Part shown: piece after piece, positions 1 through 7,900 of the stretch
Layout of the letters: every line of letters begins with the position of its first letter
Position numbering within the stretch: the first letter of the stretch is position 1
Origin: JBMONI01 sp049324575
GTDB taxonomy: Bacteria > Omnitrophota > Omnitrophia > Omnitrophales > Aquincolibacteriaceae
Length of the DNA: 25,855 nt
Assembly: GCA_049324575.1 (NCBI GenBank)
Contig: JBMONI010000006.1
Location: 1 to 25,855 of the forward strand
Reading direction: 5' to 3'
Position numbers and translations under genes: made by a program
Notes under the pieces: model-generated
The model's input: the letters and a program-made list of their open reading frames with translations, nothing else
What the model was told of the DNA's origin: nothing
The model's database searches: none

Positions 1-361
1 CGAGGAACGTCTGTCCCTCTTTGCGGATGATCTCCTCGAAGACTTTCTCGATCCGGCCTCGCTCGCCCCCGTCCGGGGGCAGATAGACCATGCCGACGCC
101 GTATTCGCCCGGAGAAGGGAGCCGGATCTTTTCCTGCTGGCAAACTTCGTGAAGGAAGCGATGGGGTACTTGAAGGAGGATGCCCGCACCGTCCCCGGTA
201 TTGGGCTCGCAGCCACAGGCGCCACGATGGCGAAGGTTCAATAGGACTTGAAGGGCTTTCTGAGTGATATCATGGGATTGTTGGCCCTGAATATTGGCCA
301 CAAACCCGACGCCGCAGGCATCGTGTTCGAATCGAGGATCGTATAATCCTTGAGCGCGCAT
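1..361 (-). CDS. gltB: Glutamate synthase large subunit, N-terminal fragment
   Basis: The reverse strand encodes 120 residues from an ATG at 361 and runs off the left edge of the window. It opens with MRAQGLYDPRFEHDACGVGF. Cys16 of the DACGVGF segment matches the N-terminal nucleophile of class II glutamine amidotransferases, exposed after removal of a short propeptide. The following LRHRGACGCEPNTGDGAG (about residues 48-65) is the classic glutamate synthase signature, and PGEYGVGMVYLP lies near residues 88-99. In this family the domain hydrolyses glutamine and channels ammonia to 2-oxoglutarate, giving two glutamates in the cytoplasm. The start is supported by a Shine-Dalgarno AAAGGAA at 370-376, 8 nt upstream. 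Only the first part of the roughly 1,500-residue protein is present, so the FMN and iron-sulfur domains cannot be checked. Confidence 0.95.
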   Translation of the reverse strand, partial: MRAQGLYDPRFEHDACGVGFVANIQGQQSHDITQKALQVLLNLRHRGACGCEPNTGDGAGILLQVPHRFLHEVCQQEKIRLPSPGEYGVGMVYLPPDGGERGRIEKVFEEIIRKEGQTFL

Positions 362-462
362 TGGCTATCTTCCTTTAGAATATTTCTATAGAATTCGAGG
401 CAGGAAACAACACGCGGGCCCTGTGATTCCCGATCCTGCACAGCCGATCAAAAATCGGTGTT

Positions 463-490
463 ATTCTCTTTATTATTGCAAAAAGGTCAA
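463..490 (-). promoter_or_regulatory. Candidate gltB promoter and leader
   Basis: On the reverse strand, TTGACC (485-490) is followed after 16 nt by GAGAAT (463-468), a fair sigma-70-like pair about 100 nt upstream of the gltB ATG. The leader between it and the start contains a small inverted repeat, CCGAT (444-448) and ATCGG (454-458). It has no long T tract, so I would not call it an attenuator. The rest of the 362-605 interval shows no gene or riboswitch that I recognise. Confidence 0.35.
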
Positions 491-605
491 GACTTTTAAA
501 ATCTCCTGAGCCATCCGGTCCCCCTAAAAACCAAGAGATCATCGCTCCTTACCTTCATCTCCTGACCTGAACCGTCAGGGCGCAGGAAACCGGCCCCAGG
601 AAGAC

Positions 606-639
606 AAAAAAAGGGCGGCTCGCAAGAGCCGCCCTTTTT
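606..639 (-). terminator. Rho-independent terminator after the PKD protein gene
   Basis: A perfect 9-bp stem, GGGCGGCTC (613-621) and GAGCCGCCC (626-634), closes a GCAA-type tetraloop. It is flanked by A7 on the left and T5 on the right of the plus strand. Read on the minus strand it ends in seven T residues, so it can terminate the PKD gene that stops at 664. The flanking runs mean it could also work on plus-strand transcripts. It insulates gltB from the PKD gene. Confidence 0.93.
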
Positions 640-663
640 GAGATCCGTCGTTAAAACCGGACT

Positions 664-3150
664 TTAGTCTTGCTTGACCAAGATCATCGGAACCGGTTTT
701 GCGTTGACGTTCGCGGTAAATCCCGAGACCGCCGCACTGCAAGCCGTTCCCGAATTGTCATCGACCGTGAGCCGCACCTGATAGACGCCGCTCTTGTCGT
801 AGACATGGGTCACTTTCGCGCCCTGACCCGTCTGCCCATCGCCGAAATCCCAATTGTAGGAAAGGGTATTCCCGTCAGGATCGGACGAGGCGGAACCGTC
901 AAAAGCAGATTGATCCTCCTGGCAACACACCAGGTTCGGCCCGGCATCCGCCACCGGCGGCGTATTCACAGGCACGCGGACCGAAGCGGTCGATACCGAG
1001 CAGGAAGAACCCCGCCCATCGTCGACGCGGACCACGACCTTGTAATTCCCGCCTTTTGTGTACTGATGGGTCACAGCCGACCCACCCTCTTCTTTCGTGC
1101 CGTCTCCGAAATCCCAGCTGTATTTCAGCTTGTCGCCGTCGGCATCCGAAGAAGCGGACGCGTCCAATTTCACTTTATCGCCCGCGCAGCTTGTTCCAAC
1201 CTTCTCAAGACGCGCGATCGGAGTGGAATTGACACGGACACTGACGCCGCTCACGGTCTGGGAGACCGGAGTTCCGCGGCCGTCATCAACGGTCAACATG
1301 ACCTGGTAATCTCCGCCGGTCTTATACCGGTGGGTCACCTTTACGCCCTCGGCCGTCGTTCCGTCGCCCAGATCCCAAGCGTAGGTCAGCGTTTCGCCTT
1401 CCTCGCCCGAAGAACCGGACGCATCCAGGGTCACTTCATTGCCGGAGCATACATACTGAGGCGCTCCCGCATCCGCGATCGGGGCTTTATTCAATTTGAT
1501 GTTCACGCTATCGGAATCCGCCGAGCACGGAAGTCCCGACTGATCGTTCACCGTAAGCCGCGCGGTGTAATCCCCGGGTTTCGCGTAGGTGTGCTCGACC
1601 TTTTTCCCATCCGCGCTAGCGCCATCGCCGAACTGCCACAGATAGGTCAGCTCATCGCCGTTCGGATCGCTCGAAGCGCTTCCGTCGAACGCGACGCTGT
1701 ACGGAGCCGAAGCATTCTTCAGATACAAGGTCACGTCTTCACCGGCATTCGCCACGGGCGCGCCGTTGATGCGGATCTTCTGGCTAATGCTATCGGTCGC
1801 GCACTTGGAGCCGGACTGATCGTCCACGGTAAGGACGACATCATAAACCCCGCCCTTGTCGTAGACTTTCTTGACCGTAGCCCCTTCGCCGTAAGTGCCA
1901 TCGCCAAAGGACCATGTGTATTTCAGATTGGCCGGCTGATCATCTTTGGTCGCACTTGCATTGAAAACGACCGCCGAACCCGTACAATCACGTTCCGGAC
2001 CTTCAAGCGCGGCTACCGGCGGCGTATTGACATCCACTGTTTGGGAGGTCACCGCGGTTTCGCAATTGAGACCGGAATTATCCGATACCGTCAAGGTCAC
2101 TTTGTAAGTTCCTCCCGCGCCAAATTGATGCGCTACGACAGGCTCCGTACTGGTCTGCCCATCGCCAAAATCCCAGAGGTAGGTGATCTTGTCGTTGTTC
2201 GGATCATAGGATTGGGTCGCGTCAAAAACGAACCGGTTACACGCCAGAACAGGCGCAGGAGCAGGCGCCGGAGCGGGTTCAGGCGGCGGAGCCGCTTTCA
2301 CGGGTTCCGGACCATGGAAGTAGATCGGAAGAGGCTGGCCATTCTGATCGAGGATCTTCAGACCGGCGTTCGCTCCGATCTGACGCCCGCGGGTAATGAC
2401 ATAAACCAGTTTCCGCTCCGATTGGGCTTGCAGAGCGATCTGGGTATCGGCCCATTGTCCGGAATCGGAATCATTGACCTTGTATTCCTGATTGGAGGCA
2501 TTATCCACCAACACGCTGGTGCCGCCCATCGGATCCAGGTCATAATTCTTAATGGTCAGTCCGGTCGTGGACGCCGAGACTCCCGGATAAAAATATTTTT
2601 TCTTTCCGGTCCCTGACGCAAGCCGGAAAGTGATCATGTCCGCAAAGGACACGACCGATTCGGGAGAAACGCGGACGCTGAAGAGATTCTGATCGTTCCC
2701 TTCGATGCCCTTGACGATCAACCGAAAGCGATAGACATCCCCGACCTTCTTCCCTTTTTCTTTGGGATAGGGACCGAATTTCAGGTAGTCGTTGTCGTAC
2801 ATGCTGTCGCCGACCGGGATGGTCACCTGATCAAGGACACCGCTTCCTTCAACGGTGATCGATGTCGCCGTATCCCATTTGAAACTGCTCCGGGAATCGG
2901 CATGACCGGTCGTGTCGGGATCATAGACCTCGAGGACAAGATCCTGGGATGCGCTTGCCGGCACATCAAAATATAACACCTGCGTGTTATCTTTCTCCGC
3001 GCCTTTGTCAGGATCGCCTTCCGGTCCGAAAACCGAGAAATATTTGATATTGGTATTTTGTTCTGGGATCTCGTAGGCCTGGACAGTGAACGGAACAAGC
3101 AGGATCACCGCCACTGCAGCCATGAAGCAAAGAAGAGGTTTCTTTGTCAT
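664..3150 (-). CDS. Secreted six-repeat PKD domain protein
   Basis: This is an 828-residue exported protein. Residues 1-25 form a Sec signal peptide (MTKKPLL, then a hydrophobic core ending VQA). Residues 26-285 are an N-terminal region I do not recognise. A proline/alanine hinge near 285-300 leads into six PKD repeats (about 304-822). Each repeat has the DPxxDxxxYxWDFGDG-type core and a GxYxVxLTVDD strand. PKD domains are beta-sandwich modules used for cell-surface adhesion and scaffolding and in secreted hydrolases; there is no catalytic domain here. Most repeats carry a cysteine at the first strand and one after the SG turn, suggesting disulfides. There is no C-terminal sorting signal or membrane anchor. 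The ATG at 3150 has a good ribosome site (AAGGAGA, 3157-3163, 6 nt spacing). The gene appears monocistronic, ending at the terminator at 606-639. Confidence 0.9.
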   Translation of the reverse strand: MTKKPLLCFMAAVAVILLVPFTVQAYEIPEQNTNIKYFSVFGPEGDPDKGAEKDNTQVLYFDVPASASQDLVLEVYDPDTTGHADSRSSFKWDTATSITVEGSGVLDQVTIPVGDSMYDNDYLKFGPYPKEKGKKVGDVYRFRLIVKGIEGNDQNLFSVRVSPESVVSFADMITFRLASGTGKKKYFYPGVSASTTGLTIKNYDLDPMGGTSVLVDNASNQEYKVNDSDSGQWADTQIALQAQSERKLVYVITRGRQIGANAGLKILDQNGQPLPIYFHGPEPVKAAPPPEPAPAPAPAPVLACNRFVFDATQSYDPNNDKITYLWDFGDGQTSTEPVVAHQFGAGGTYKVTLTVSDNSGLNCETAVTSQTVDVNTPPVAALEGPERDCTGSAVVFNASATKDDQPANLKYTWSFGDGTYGEGATVKKVYDKGGVYDVVLTVDDQSGSKCATDSISQKIRINGAPVANAGEDVTLYLKNASAPYSVAFDGSASSDPNGDELTYLWQFGDGASADGKKVEHTYAKPGDYTARLTVNDQSGLPCSADSDSVNIKLNKAPIADAGAPQYVCSGNEVTLDASGSSGEEGETLTYAWDLGDGTTAEGVKVTHRYKTGGDYQVMLTVDDGRGTPVSQTVSGVSVRVNSTPIARLEKVGTSCAGDKVKLDASASSDADGDKLKYSWDFGDGTKEEGGSAVTHQYTKGGNYKVVVRVDDGRGSSCSVSTASVRVPVNTPPVADAGPNLVCCQEDQSAFDGSASSDPDGNTLSYNWDFGDGQTGQGAKVTHVYDKSGVYQVRLTVDDNSGTACSAAVSGFTANVNAKPVPMILVKQD

Positions 3151-3210
3151 GATGCTTCTCCTTCTTGGATTTTTACAGCCTGTGGGAAAAATCTTTTTTA
3201 GGCAGGGAGT

Positions 3211-3238
3211 AGTATAGGCTCAATGTCAACTTTCACAA
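3211..3238 (-). promoter_or_regulatory. Candidate promoter of the PKD protein gene
   Basis: On the reverse strand, TTGTGA (3233-3238) is followed after 16 nt by TATACT (3211-3216), about 60 nt upstream of the ATG at 3150. A perfect TTGACA at 3224-3229 also occurs, but it has no usable -10 at normal spacing, so I prefer the TTGTGA/TATACT pair. Confidence 0.4.
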
Positions 3239-3549
3239 GAATTATTTTTAACCTGATCTGATTTTTCTATTTTAAAAATTTCAAAATCAGTATTTTTATT
3301 TTTCATAAAAAATAAAATATCTTGTTTTAAAGAATTCTATCGAAAAAGTTTATTAAAAAAGACATCTTTTGAAGAATCTGATGGAAGATAAAATCCTCAT
3401 AGAATGTCAAAAAAATGGAGCGTATGCGGAGGAAGGCCTAAGACCACCCAAAAAAATCTCGCTTAAGGATCACGAAAAAAACCGACTAAAAATTAGCCGC
3501 GGCAAGGTTTAAAATCCAAAAGCCCGTCTTGAATCCAGCAGCAGGAGGT
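3239..3549. other. AT-rich intergenic stretch without a convincing gene
   Basis: About 310 bp lie between the PKD promoter and the stop of the receiver-domain gene. Positions 3240-3360 are strikingly A/T-rich compared with the rest of the window. A 43-codon plus-strand ORF (3381-3512) is present but poorly supported. I see no RNA gene and no clear terminator for the receiver gene; a GC-rich GCCGCGGC near 3497-3504 is followed on the minus strand by a short T run, but it is too symmetric to form a normal hairpin. Confidence 0.6.
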
Positions 3550-3915
3550 TCAGGTCTTAAGCGCTTTTTTCAAACGCGTGATCAGGTCGAGGATCTCGGT
3601 GGATTTAAAGATAATATCGTCCGCGCCCAGGGTTTCCGCTTTTTTAATATGTTCAGATGAAACTTTTCCCGAAAAGATCAGGATCGGGATCTGTTTCAAG
3701 ACGGGATCGGCTTTGATCGCCTTCAAGGCTTCGAAACCGTCCATGATCGGCATATAAATATCAAGAAGGATCGCATCCGGCTTTTCGCGACGCGCGGTCT
3801 CGAGGCAATGATTTCCGTCATAAGCTTCCAGGATCTCATAGCCCGCCGCGCGGAGCCGCTCAGCCAAAAGCCGGACAAGCGCACGATCATCATCGGTGAT
3901 CAGGATCTTTGACAA
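3550..3915 (-). CDS. Stand-alone response regulator receiver domain (CheY-like)
   Basis: The protein is 121 residues and consists only of a receiver domain, with no DNA-binding or enzymatic output. Acidic pocket residues D8-D10 (TDDD), the phosphoacceptor D52 (LLDIYMPIMDG), the switch Ser82 (FSG) and Lys104 are all in place. It should be phosphorylated by a histidine kinase encoded elsewhere and signal by protein-protein contact, in the manner of CheY or Spo0F. The usual proline after the conserved lysine is replaced (FKST rather than KP). Translation starts at TTG (3913-3915), chosen because AAGGAG lies at 3921-3926 with 5 nt spacing. No kinase gene is adjacent, so its partner is unknown. 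Confidence 0.92.
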   Translation of the reverse strand: MSKILITDDDRALVRLLAERLRAAGYEILEAYDGNHCLETARREKPDAILLDIYMPIMDGFEALKAIKADPVLKQIPILIFSGKVSSEHIKKAETLGADDIIFKSTEILDLITRLKKALKT

Positions 3916-3920
3916 ATGAA

Positions 3921-3946
3921 CTCCTTCCTGTTTCTCGATATATCGA
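3921..3946 (-). promoter_or_regulatory. Ribosome site for the TTG start, and 12-bp palindrome
   Basis: AAGGAG (3921-3926) fixes the TTG start of the receiver gene. Just upstream is a perfect 12-bp palindrome, TCGATATATCGA (3935-3946). It covers the place where a -10 element would sit (TATATC on the minus strand). A good -35 is not visible. The palindrome could be an operator half-site pair; this is inference only. Confidence 0.45.
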
Positions 3947-3997
3947 TTGCCGGGGCCAAAAACTTAAGCAGGATCCGAGGCACACGGCCAACGCCTG

Positions 3998-4016
3998 CCC
4001 CCCCCCCTTTTTTTTT
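3998..4016. repeat. Homopolymer tract C10T9
   Basis: Ten C residues (3998-4007) are directly followed by nine T residues (4008-4016), about 83-101 bp upstream of the receiver-domain start. Adjoining homopolymers of this length are prone to slipped-strand mispairing and also to sequencing or assembly error. Confidence 0.9.
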
Positions 4017-4044
4017 CCTGTGGGCGTTTTTAAAAACCACAGGA
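4016..4044. repeat. Inverted repeat beside the homopolymer tract
   Basis: TCCTGTGG (4016-4023) and CCACAGGA (4037-4044) form an 8-bp inverted repeat around a TTTTTAAAAA core, so the site is a near-perfect long palindrome interrupted by GCG. It lies 38 bp after the stop of the DUF2892 gene, where a terminator would be expected. On the minus strand, however, it is followed by A residues and not T, so it is not a canonical terminator. Confidence 0.6.
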
Positions 4045-4081
4045 TAGGCGCAAACCTGCCCTGCAGTTTTTTGAAAATTTT

Positions 4082-4291
4082 CTAGGCGTCCTTAGAGCAG
4101 CAACCTTTGACGCCCAACCGCTTCAGGATCCCCTCCATCGGACACCATCCTGTAAACGCCGATTGGAAAAGATTGAGGCCGACGAAAGCCGTAAAAAACA
4201 GCCAGGCTTTATGCACAAAAGCGCCCAGAACAACGCTTGCCAGGATGAAAATCCCGGCAATCACTCGGATCCATCGTTCAATGCTCATCAC
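4082..4291 (-). CDS. Small DUF2892-type inner membrane protein
   Basis: The product is 68-69 residues with two membrane segments (about 8-26 and 29-47) separated by a short turn. It resembles the YgaP-type transmembrane domain (DUF2892): IERWIRVIAG at the start and FVGLNLFQSAFTGWCPME in the second half. It ends with a cysteine pair (GCCSKDA). The family is widespread and often fused to or beside rhodanese or metal/sulfur genes; its function is not established. GTG at 4291 and ATG at 4288 are adjacent start options; GGGAGG near 4299-4304 suits either. It follows the ferritin-like gene by 27 bp on the same strand and is probably cotranscribed. Confidence 0.85.
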   Translation of the reverse strand: MMSIERWIRVIAGIFILASVVLGAFVHKAWLFFTAFVGLNLFQSAFTGWCPMEGILKRLGVKGCCSKDA

Positions 4292-4318
4292 GGCCGCCGC
4301 CTCCCTGATGGAACAAAC

Positions 4319-4822
4319 CTATTTGCGATGGCGGGTCAGGATCTCCTGGATATCTTCCTGGAGCGCCTGGAGATCTTCTTCGTGCTGAACCTCGTCCTGA
4401 AGGATCTGAAGTGAGATGTTGTAGGTGACCGGGTCCTTCTCGGCCGTGGCCTTCAAGATCTTTTGATAGATCGTGATCGCACACTGTTCCCCTTTGACGT
4501 TCTGCTTGAGGACTGCCTGGACATAGGGATCATCCGGCGCGTCATAACCGCAATTCGTTTTTTCGAGCCACTGCTGAGGTTCCGTCAGCGGAGTTCCTCC
4601 CAATTGGATGATCCGTGCGGAAACCATATCCGCATGGCGAAGTTCATCGGCCGCGTGCTGCATCAGTTCGGCGATGACAGCCTCTTTCATCGGCCCTTTC
4701 ACCACTTTGGCGCCGATCCAATATTGATAATACGCAAGCCACTCATCGGCAAAAGCCCGGTTGAGCATTTCGACGACTTTTTTGACGTCCATCCCTACGA
4801 TCTCGCGGCCTCTTGTTCCCAT
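4319..4822 (-). CDS. Ferritin-like di-iron protein (bacterioferritin/Dps superfamily)
   Basis: This 167-residue protein is predicted to be a four-helix bundle. It has a complete ferroxidase-type ligand set: E27 (FADEWLAYYQYW), E60 and H63 (ADELRHAD), E112 (VKGEQCAI), E144 and H147 (DEVQHEED). Such proteins oxidise ferrous iron and store it or detoxify iron plus peroxide in the cytoplasm. The second ExxH (EVQH) and the length are close to bacterioferritin and to archaeal DpsL-type proteins. I cannot separate these subfamilies by eye, so no symbol is given. The ATG at 4822 has a strong GAGGAGGA at 4827-4834 with 4 nt spacing; an in-frame ATG at codon 11 has no ribosome site. It heads a two-gene unit with the DUF2892 protein. 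Confidence 0.9.
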   Translation of the reverse strand: MGTRGREIVGMDVKKVVEMLNRAFADEWLAYYQYWIGAKVVKGPMKEAVIAELMQHAADELRHADMVSARIIQLGGTPLTEPQQWLEKTNCGYDAPDDPYVQAVLKQNVKGEQCAITIYQKILKATAEKDPVTYNISLQILQDEVQHEEDLQALQEDIQEILTRHRK

Positions 4823-4930
4823 AAAATCCTCCTCGAGTTAGAAAAGAGAGTTGGAATGCATTCGGGATTTTAATGCTCAAAGAGGAAAACGTCACTATTT
4901 TTTATCGGCTCCTCCCCCAAAAAGACAAGG

Positions 4931-7900
4931 TTAGGCGGCAATCCGGACAACGGTTTGACGGCGGAAGAGATCCAGGATCTCTGACAACGAGTCCCGCAGT
5001 GAATAATCGCCTTCGGCATCCTGCAGGAAATAAAGGGACGGCCCGTCCGCCTGCAAAAGAAGCAGAGAGGAAAGCGCTTCGAGAGGTTCCCCGGGCCGAA
5101 TCAAAAGACGCTTGTAGCGTTTTCTCCCAGCCCGCGGCAAGGGACGGTTTCCGCGTACTTCGATAAGGACGTTGTTTCTTTGAGCACCGAACCGGACCAG
5201 TGCTTCATCCGTATCCTTTGCTGATCCTTGGAAATAAGCACGTAATTCGGCAGGAACTTTGGCAGCATCCCCGGTCAGGATAAGTTTCGTCCCTTGGTTC
5301 TTGAACGCCCGGATCATCGCAAGTAACTCGGCCCCGAGCCAGGGAACCGTCTCCGCAGAAATCATGATGTTCCCGCCCGGATTCTTTTTCTGGATTTCTT
5401 GGCGCAGGCGCAAAACTTTTGAGAGCGGTTCGTCGAAAGACGGGGCAACGCGCACTTCGGCCCGCGGCGGGGAAAGGCCATCGCGGGACCGTCCGTAATA
5501 CTGGTCCAGATAGGCTATGATAAAAAAGCGGTCCGGATCATGGCGATGCGCCTCCATAAAACGCTCCCGCTCATATTCCCCGGCACGGCCGGCATAATGA
5601 ACTCCCGCGACCACCTTCTCGATCTCTTTTTCAATCGTCGGCGGCACATCCGGCTCGCCGAGGCGGAGCGCCTGTTTCCAGATCTTTAACCGATGCCCAA
5701 GATAATCGGCGGCCAGTTCGTCGGACGGGCGCCTTAACCCGGGAAAGCGCCGGACAACCTCACGGAACCTTGCCAAATAAGCCTGGATCAGAACCATGGT
5801 CGACCGCGCGGTCGGCTCGTCCATCGTATCGATGAAAGCCGGCTCGGCCCCCGGGATCCAGGAAAGCATCTTTTGAATATCCGCCAAGGGGAATGAAGCG
5901 AACATTTCCGGCACGGAAGCCCGGGAAGCCAACATATCACGAAGCATCTCTCGGTGTTCCTGGGCCATTTTCCCGTTGAGTAAAAACGTCAAAAGCTGGA
6001 GACGCTGCCGGATCGTGGTCGCGATCATCCGATAGGTCATAGGCCGATCCCCTTCCAGCCATAAATGCAGCATCCGGAGCCAAAAACGCCCCGCCTGATC
6101 TTGCCGGCCTGCAAATATCTTTTCGGTGATTTCAGGAAATTCTCTAAGCCAGCGATGGATATCCCGATTGACATCATTGGCATTCTGGGTAAGCACGGGG
6201 AAACGTTTTCTGAGACGCTCCGCGCGCTCAGGAAAAGCGAGAATCATAAGCCGCAGAAGCGACCCGAGCCCTTGGAGTGCGAAATAGTTCGCGGCTTGAT
6301 CGATCGTAAGGTCCGCTAGCCGTTCCTCGGATATCGGCGCAATGATCTCCGGCTCCATTTTTGCGTGGGCCAGCACCCGGCGCACCTGGTCCCCGGCCGC
6401 CATGTTCTCCATATGTTCCCGCTCATCCCGATAATGGTCGAGGACCCATCGGAGAAAAGCTTCGAGATCGATCCCGATCTTGCGCAAGACAGTCGGCAAC
6501 GGGATCGAGTCTGAAGCATATTTCTGGACAAGTGTCACTTCCGGGATCGACAATGCCGGCAGAAGATGCCCCAAATGCGGAGGACTTTTTTCAAAAAAGT
6601 TCCGGGTCAGGATAAAAATCCGGTAGCCTTCGCGGTCTTTCATCCGAAGCTCCGCGCGATTCTCTGAAGCGCCTTGTTCCTTCTCGAGCTTCTTGAGATC
6701 CTCCCACGCTTGCTGAACCGCGCCCTTTGCTGCTTCAACACTTAGAGGTTCGATGATCGACGCGGCATCGGCCTGTCGCGCGTGATTCACCTCCGCGGTC
6801 GCAAGAGAAAGCGCTTTGAAAATATTCGGGTTTACCCTTTGGCCGGAAGCATCGAGAGAGCCTGGAACACGTTTGACCTGGTCCATAATACTATCGAGGA
6901 AGGTCTCCCCTTTATTGAGCGGATTGGGCCATGTGATCAATGAAATGGCGACAACGACATGCGTCTCTTCTTCGAAGAAATAAACCATCCCGCCGTCCTT
7001 GGACAGGCCGAGAAGACCCCATTTGAGCGGCTCGGTTTCGCCGACTTGAAAATGGTTCTCTCCCAAATGATCCGAGATCCAAAGGCTGTTCAGAAAACGG
7101 AACGGCGCAGGGATCCCCAGTCCGCTGCTTCCTGTCAAAGCAAGCCGACTTTGATGAAAACCTTTATGTCGGACCTGTGTTTTTTCCTTCTCATTAAATT
7201 CAACGAGCTGTAATAGGCCTTTCGTGAAAAGTTCTTTTCCCGGGGTAAGAACATTACGGCCGTTTAACCGCCCCACATAAACAAGATGGACGCGATCCTC
7301 ACCGACCGGCCTCGGCAGGACCCTCGTTTTTCCCTTTCGTTTCTCGGCGCTCACCGCGGCATCCCAATGGTTAATCGCCGAAATAAGCTGGAATGAGACC
7401 GGATCCGGCCCAATCGGAAAATCCCTCAAGAGTATAAGAGTGTCAAAAAGTTTTTCGGCGGAACTGCGGAGGTAGAGTTCGAGGACCTGGTCACGGATCC
7501 TGCGCAAAAGATCCACGGTACCTCTTGTCCTTTCGATGGTGGCCGTCAGTTCTTCACTGGCCGCGAGATCATCGCCGCTGACTTTTTCCTCCATCCAGCC
7601 CTCAAGGAGTTCTTTTGAAAGATCATGCGTTTTTTCGGCATATTCCTGCAACTTATGCGCAAGAGCAAAATTCCGCATCGGACCGTCCTCAATCTTTATC
7701 CGATCCAAAATATCCCGGTATTCCTGATTGAGCGCGTCCCACCTTTGCGCCATCGCCTGCCATGACCGCACTTCCGAGCGGGGCTTGCCGGGCGCTTTGC
7801 CGTCATCATCAAAAGGAATCTCTTGGAGCCATTTGACGAGTCGACGAACCCTTTCACTTGCATTGGCAGGAAGATTTCCAGCGCCTTCGGGCGAGACCAA

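Noticed and set aside
238..441. 67-codon minus-strand ORF overlapping the gltB start
   Set aside because: Out of frame with gltB, whose conserved Cys and RHRGACGC motifs fix the real frame.
441..458. Small hairpin in the gltB leader as a riboswitch or attenuator
   Set aside because: Only a five-base-pair stem and no following T tract or conserved aptamer elements.
670..2616. 648-codon plus-strand ORF opposite the PKD gene
   Set aside because: It is the antisense of a repetitive gene; its translation is Arg/His-rich and periodic because of the PKD repeats, with no domain or signal. The minus-strand protein has signal peptide and clear repeats.
3381..3512. 43-codon plus-strand ORF in the AT-rich gap
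   Set aside because: Lys-rich, only a weak GAAGA ahead of the ATG and no clear promoter; an open frame of this length is expected by chance in such DNA.
4016..4044. Inverted repeat as a rho-independent terminator of the ferritin unit
   Set aside because: On the minus strand it is followed by A residues and not T, and the loop is long.
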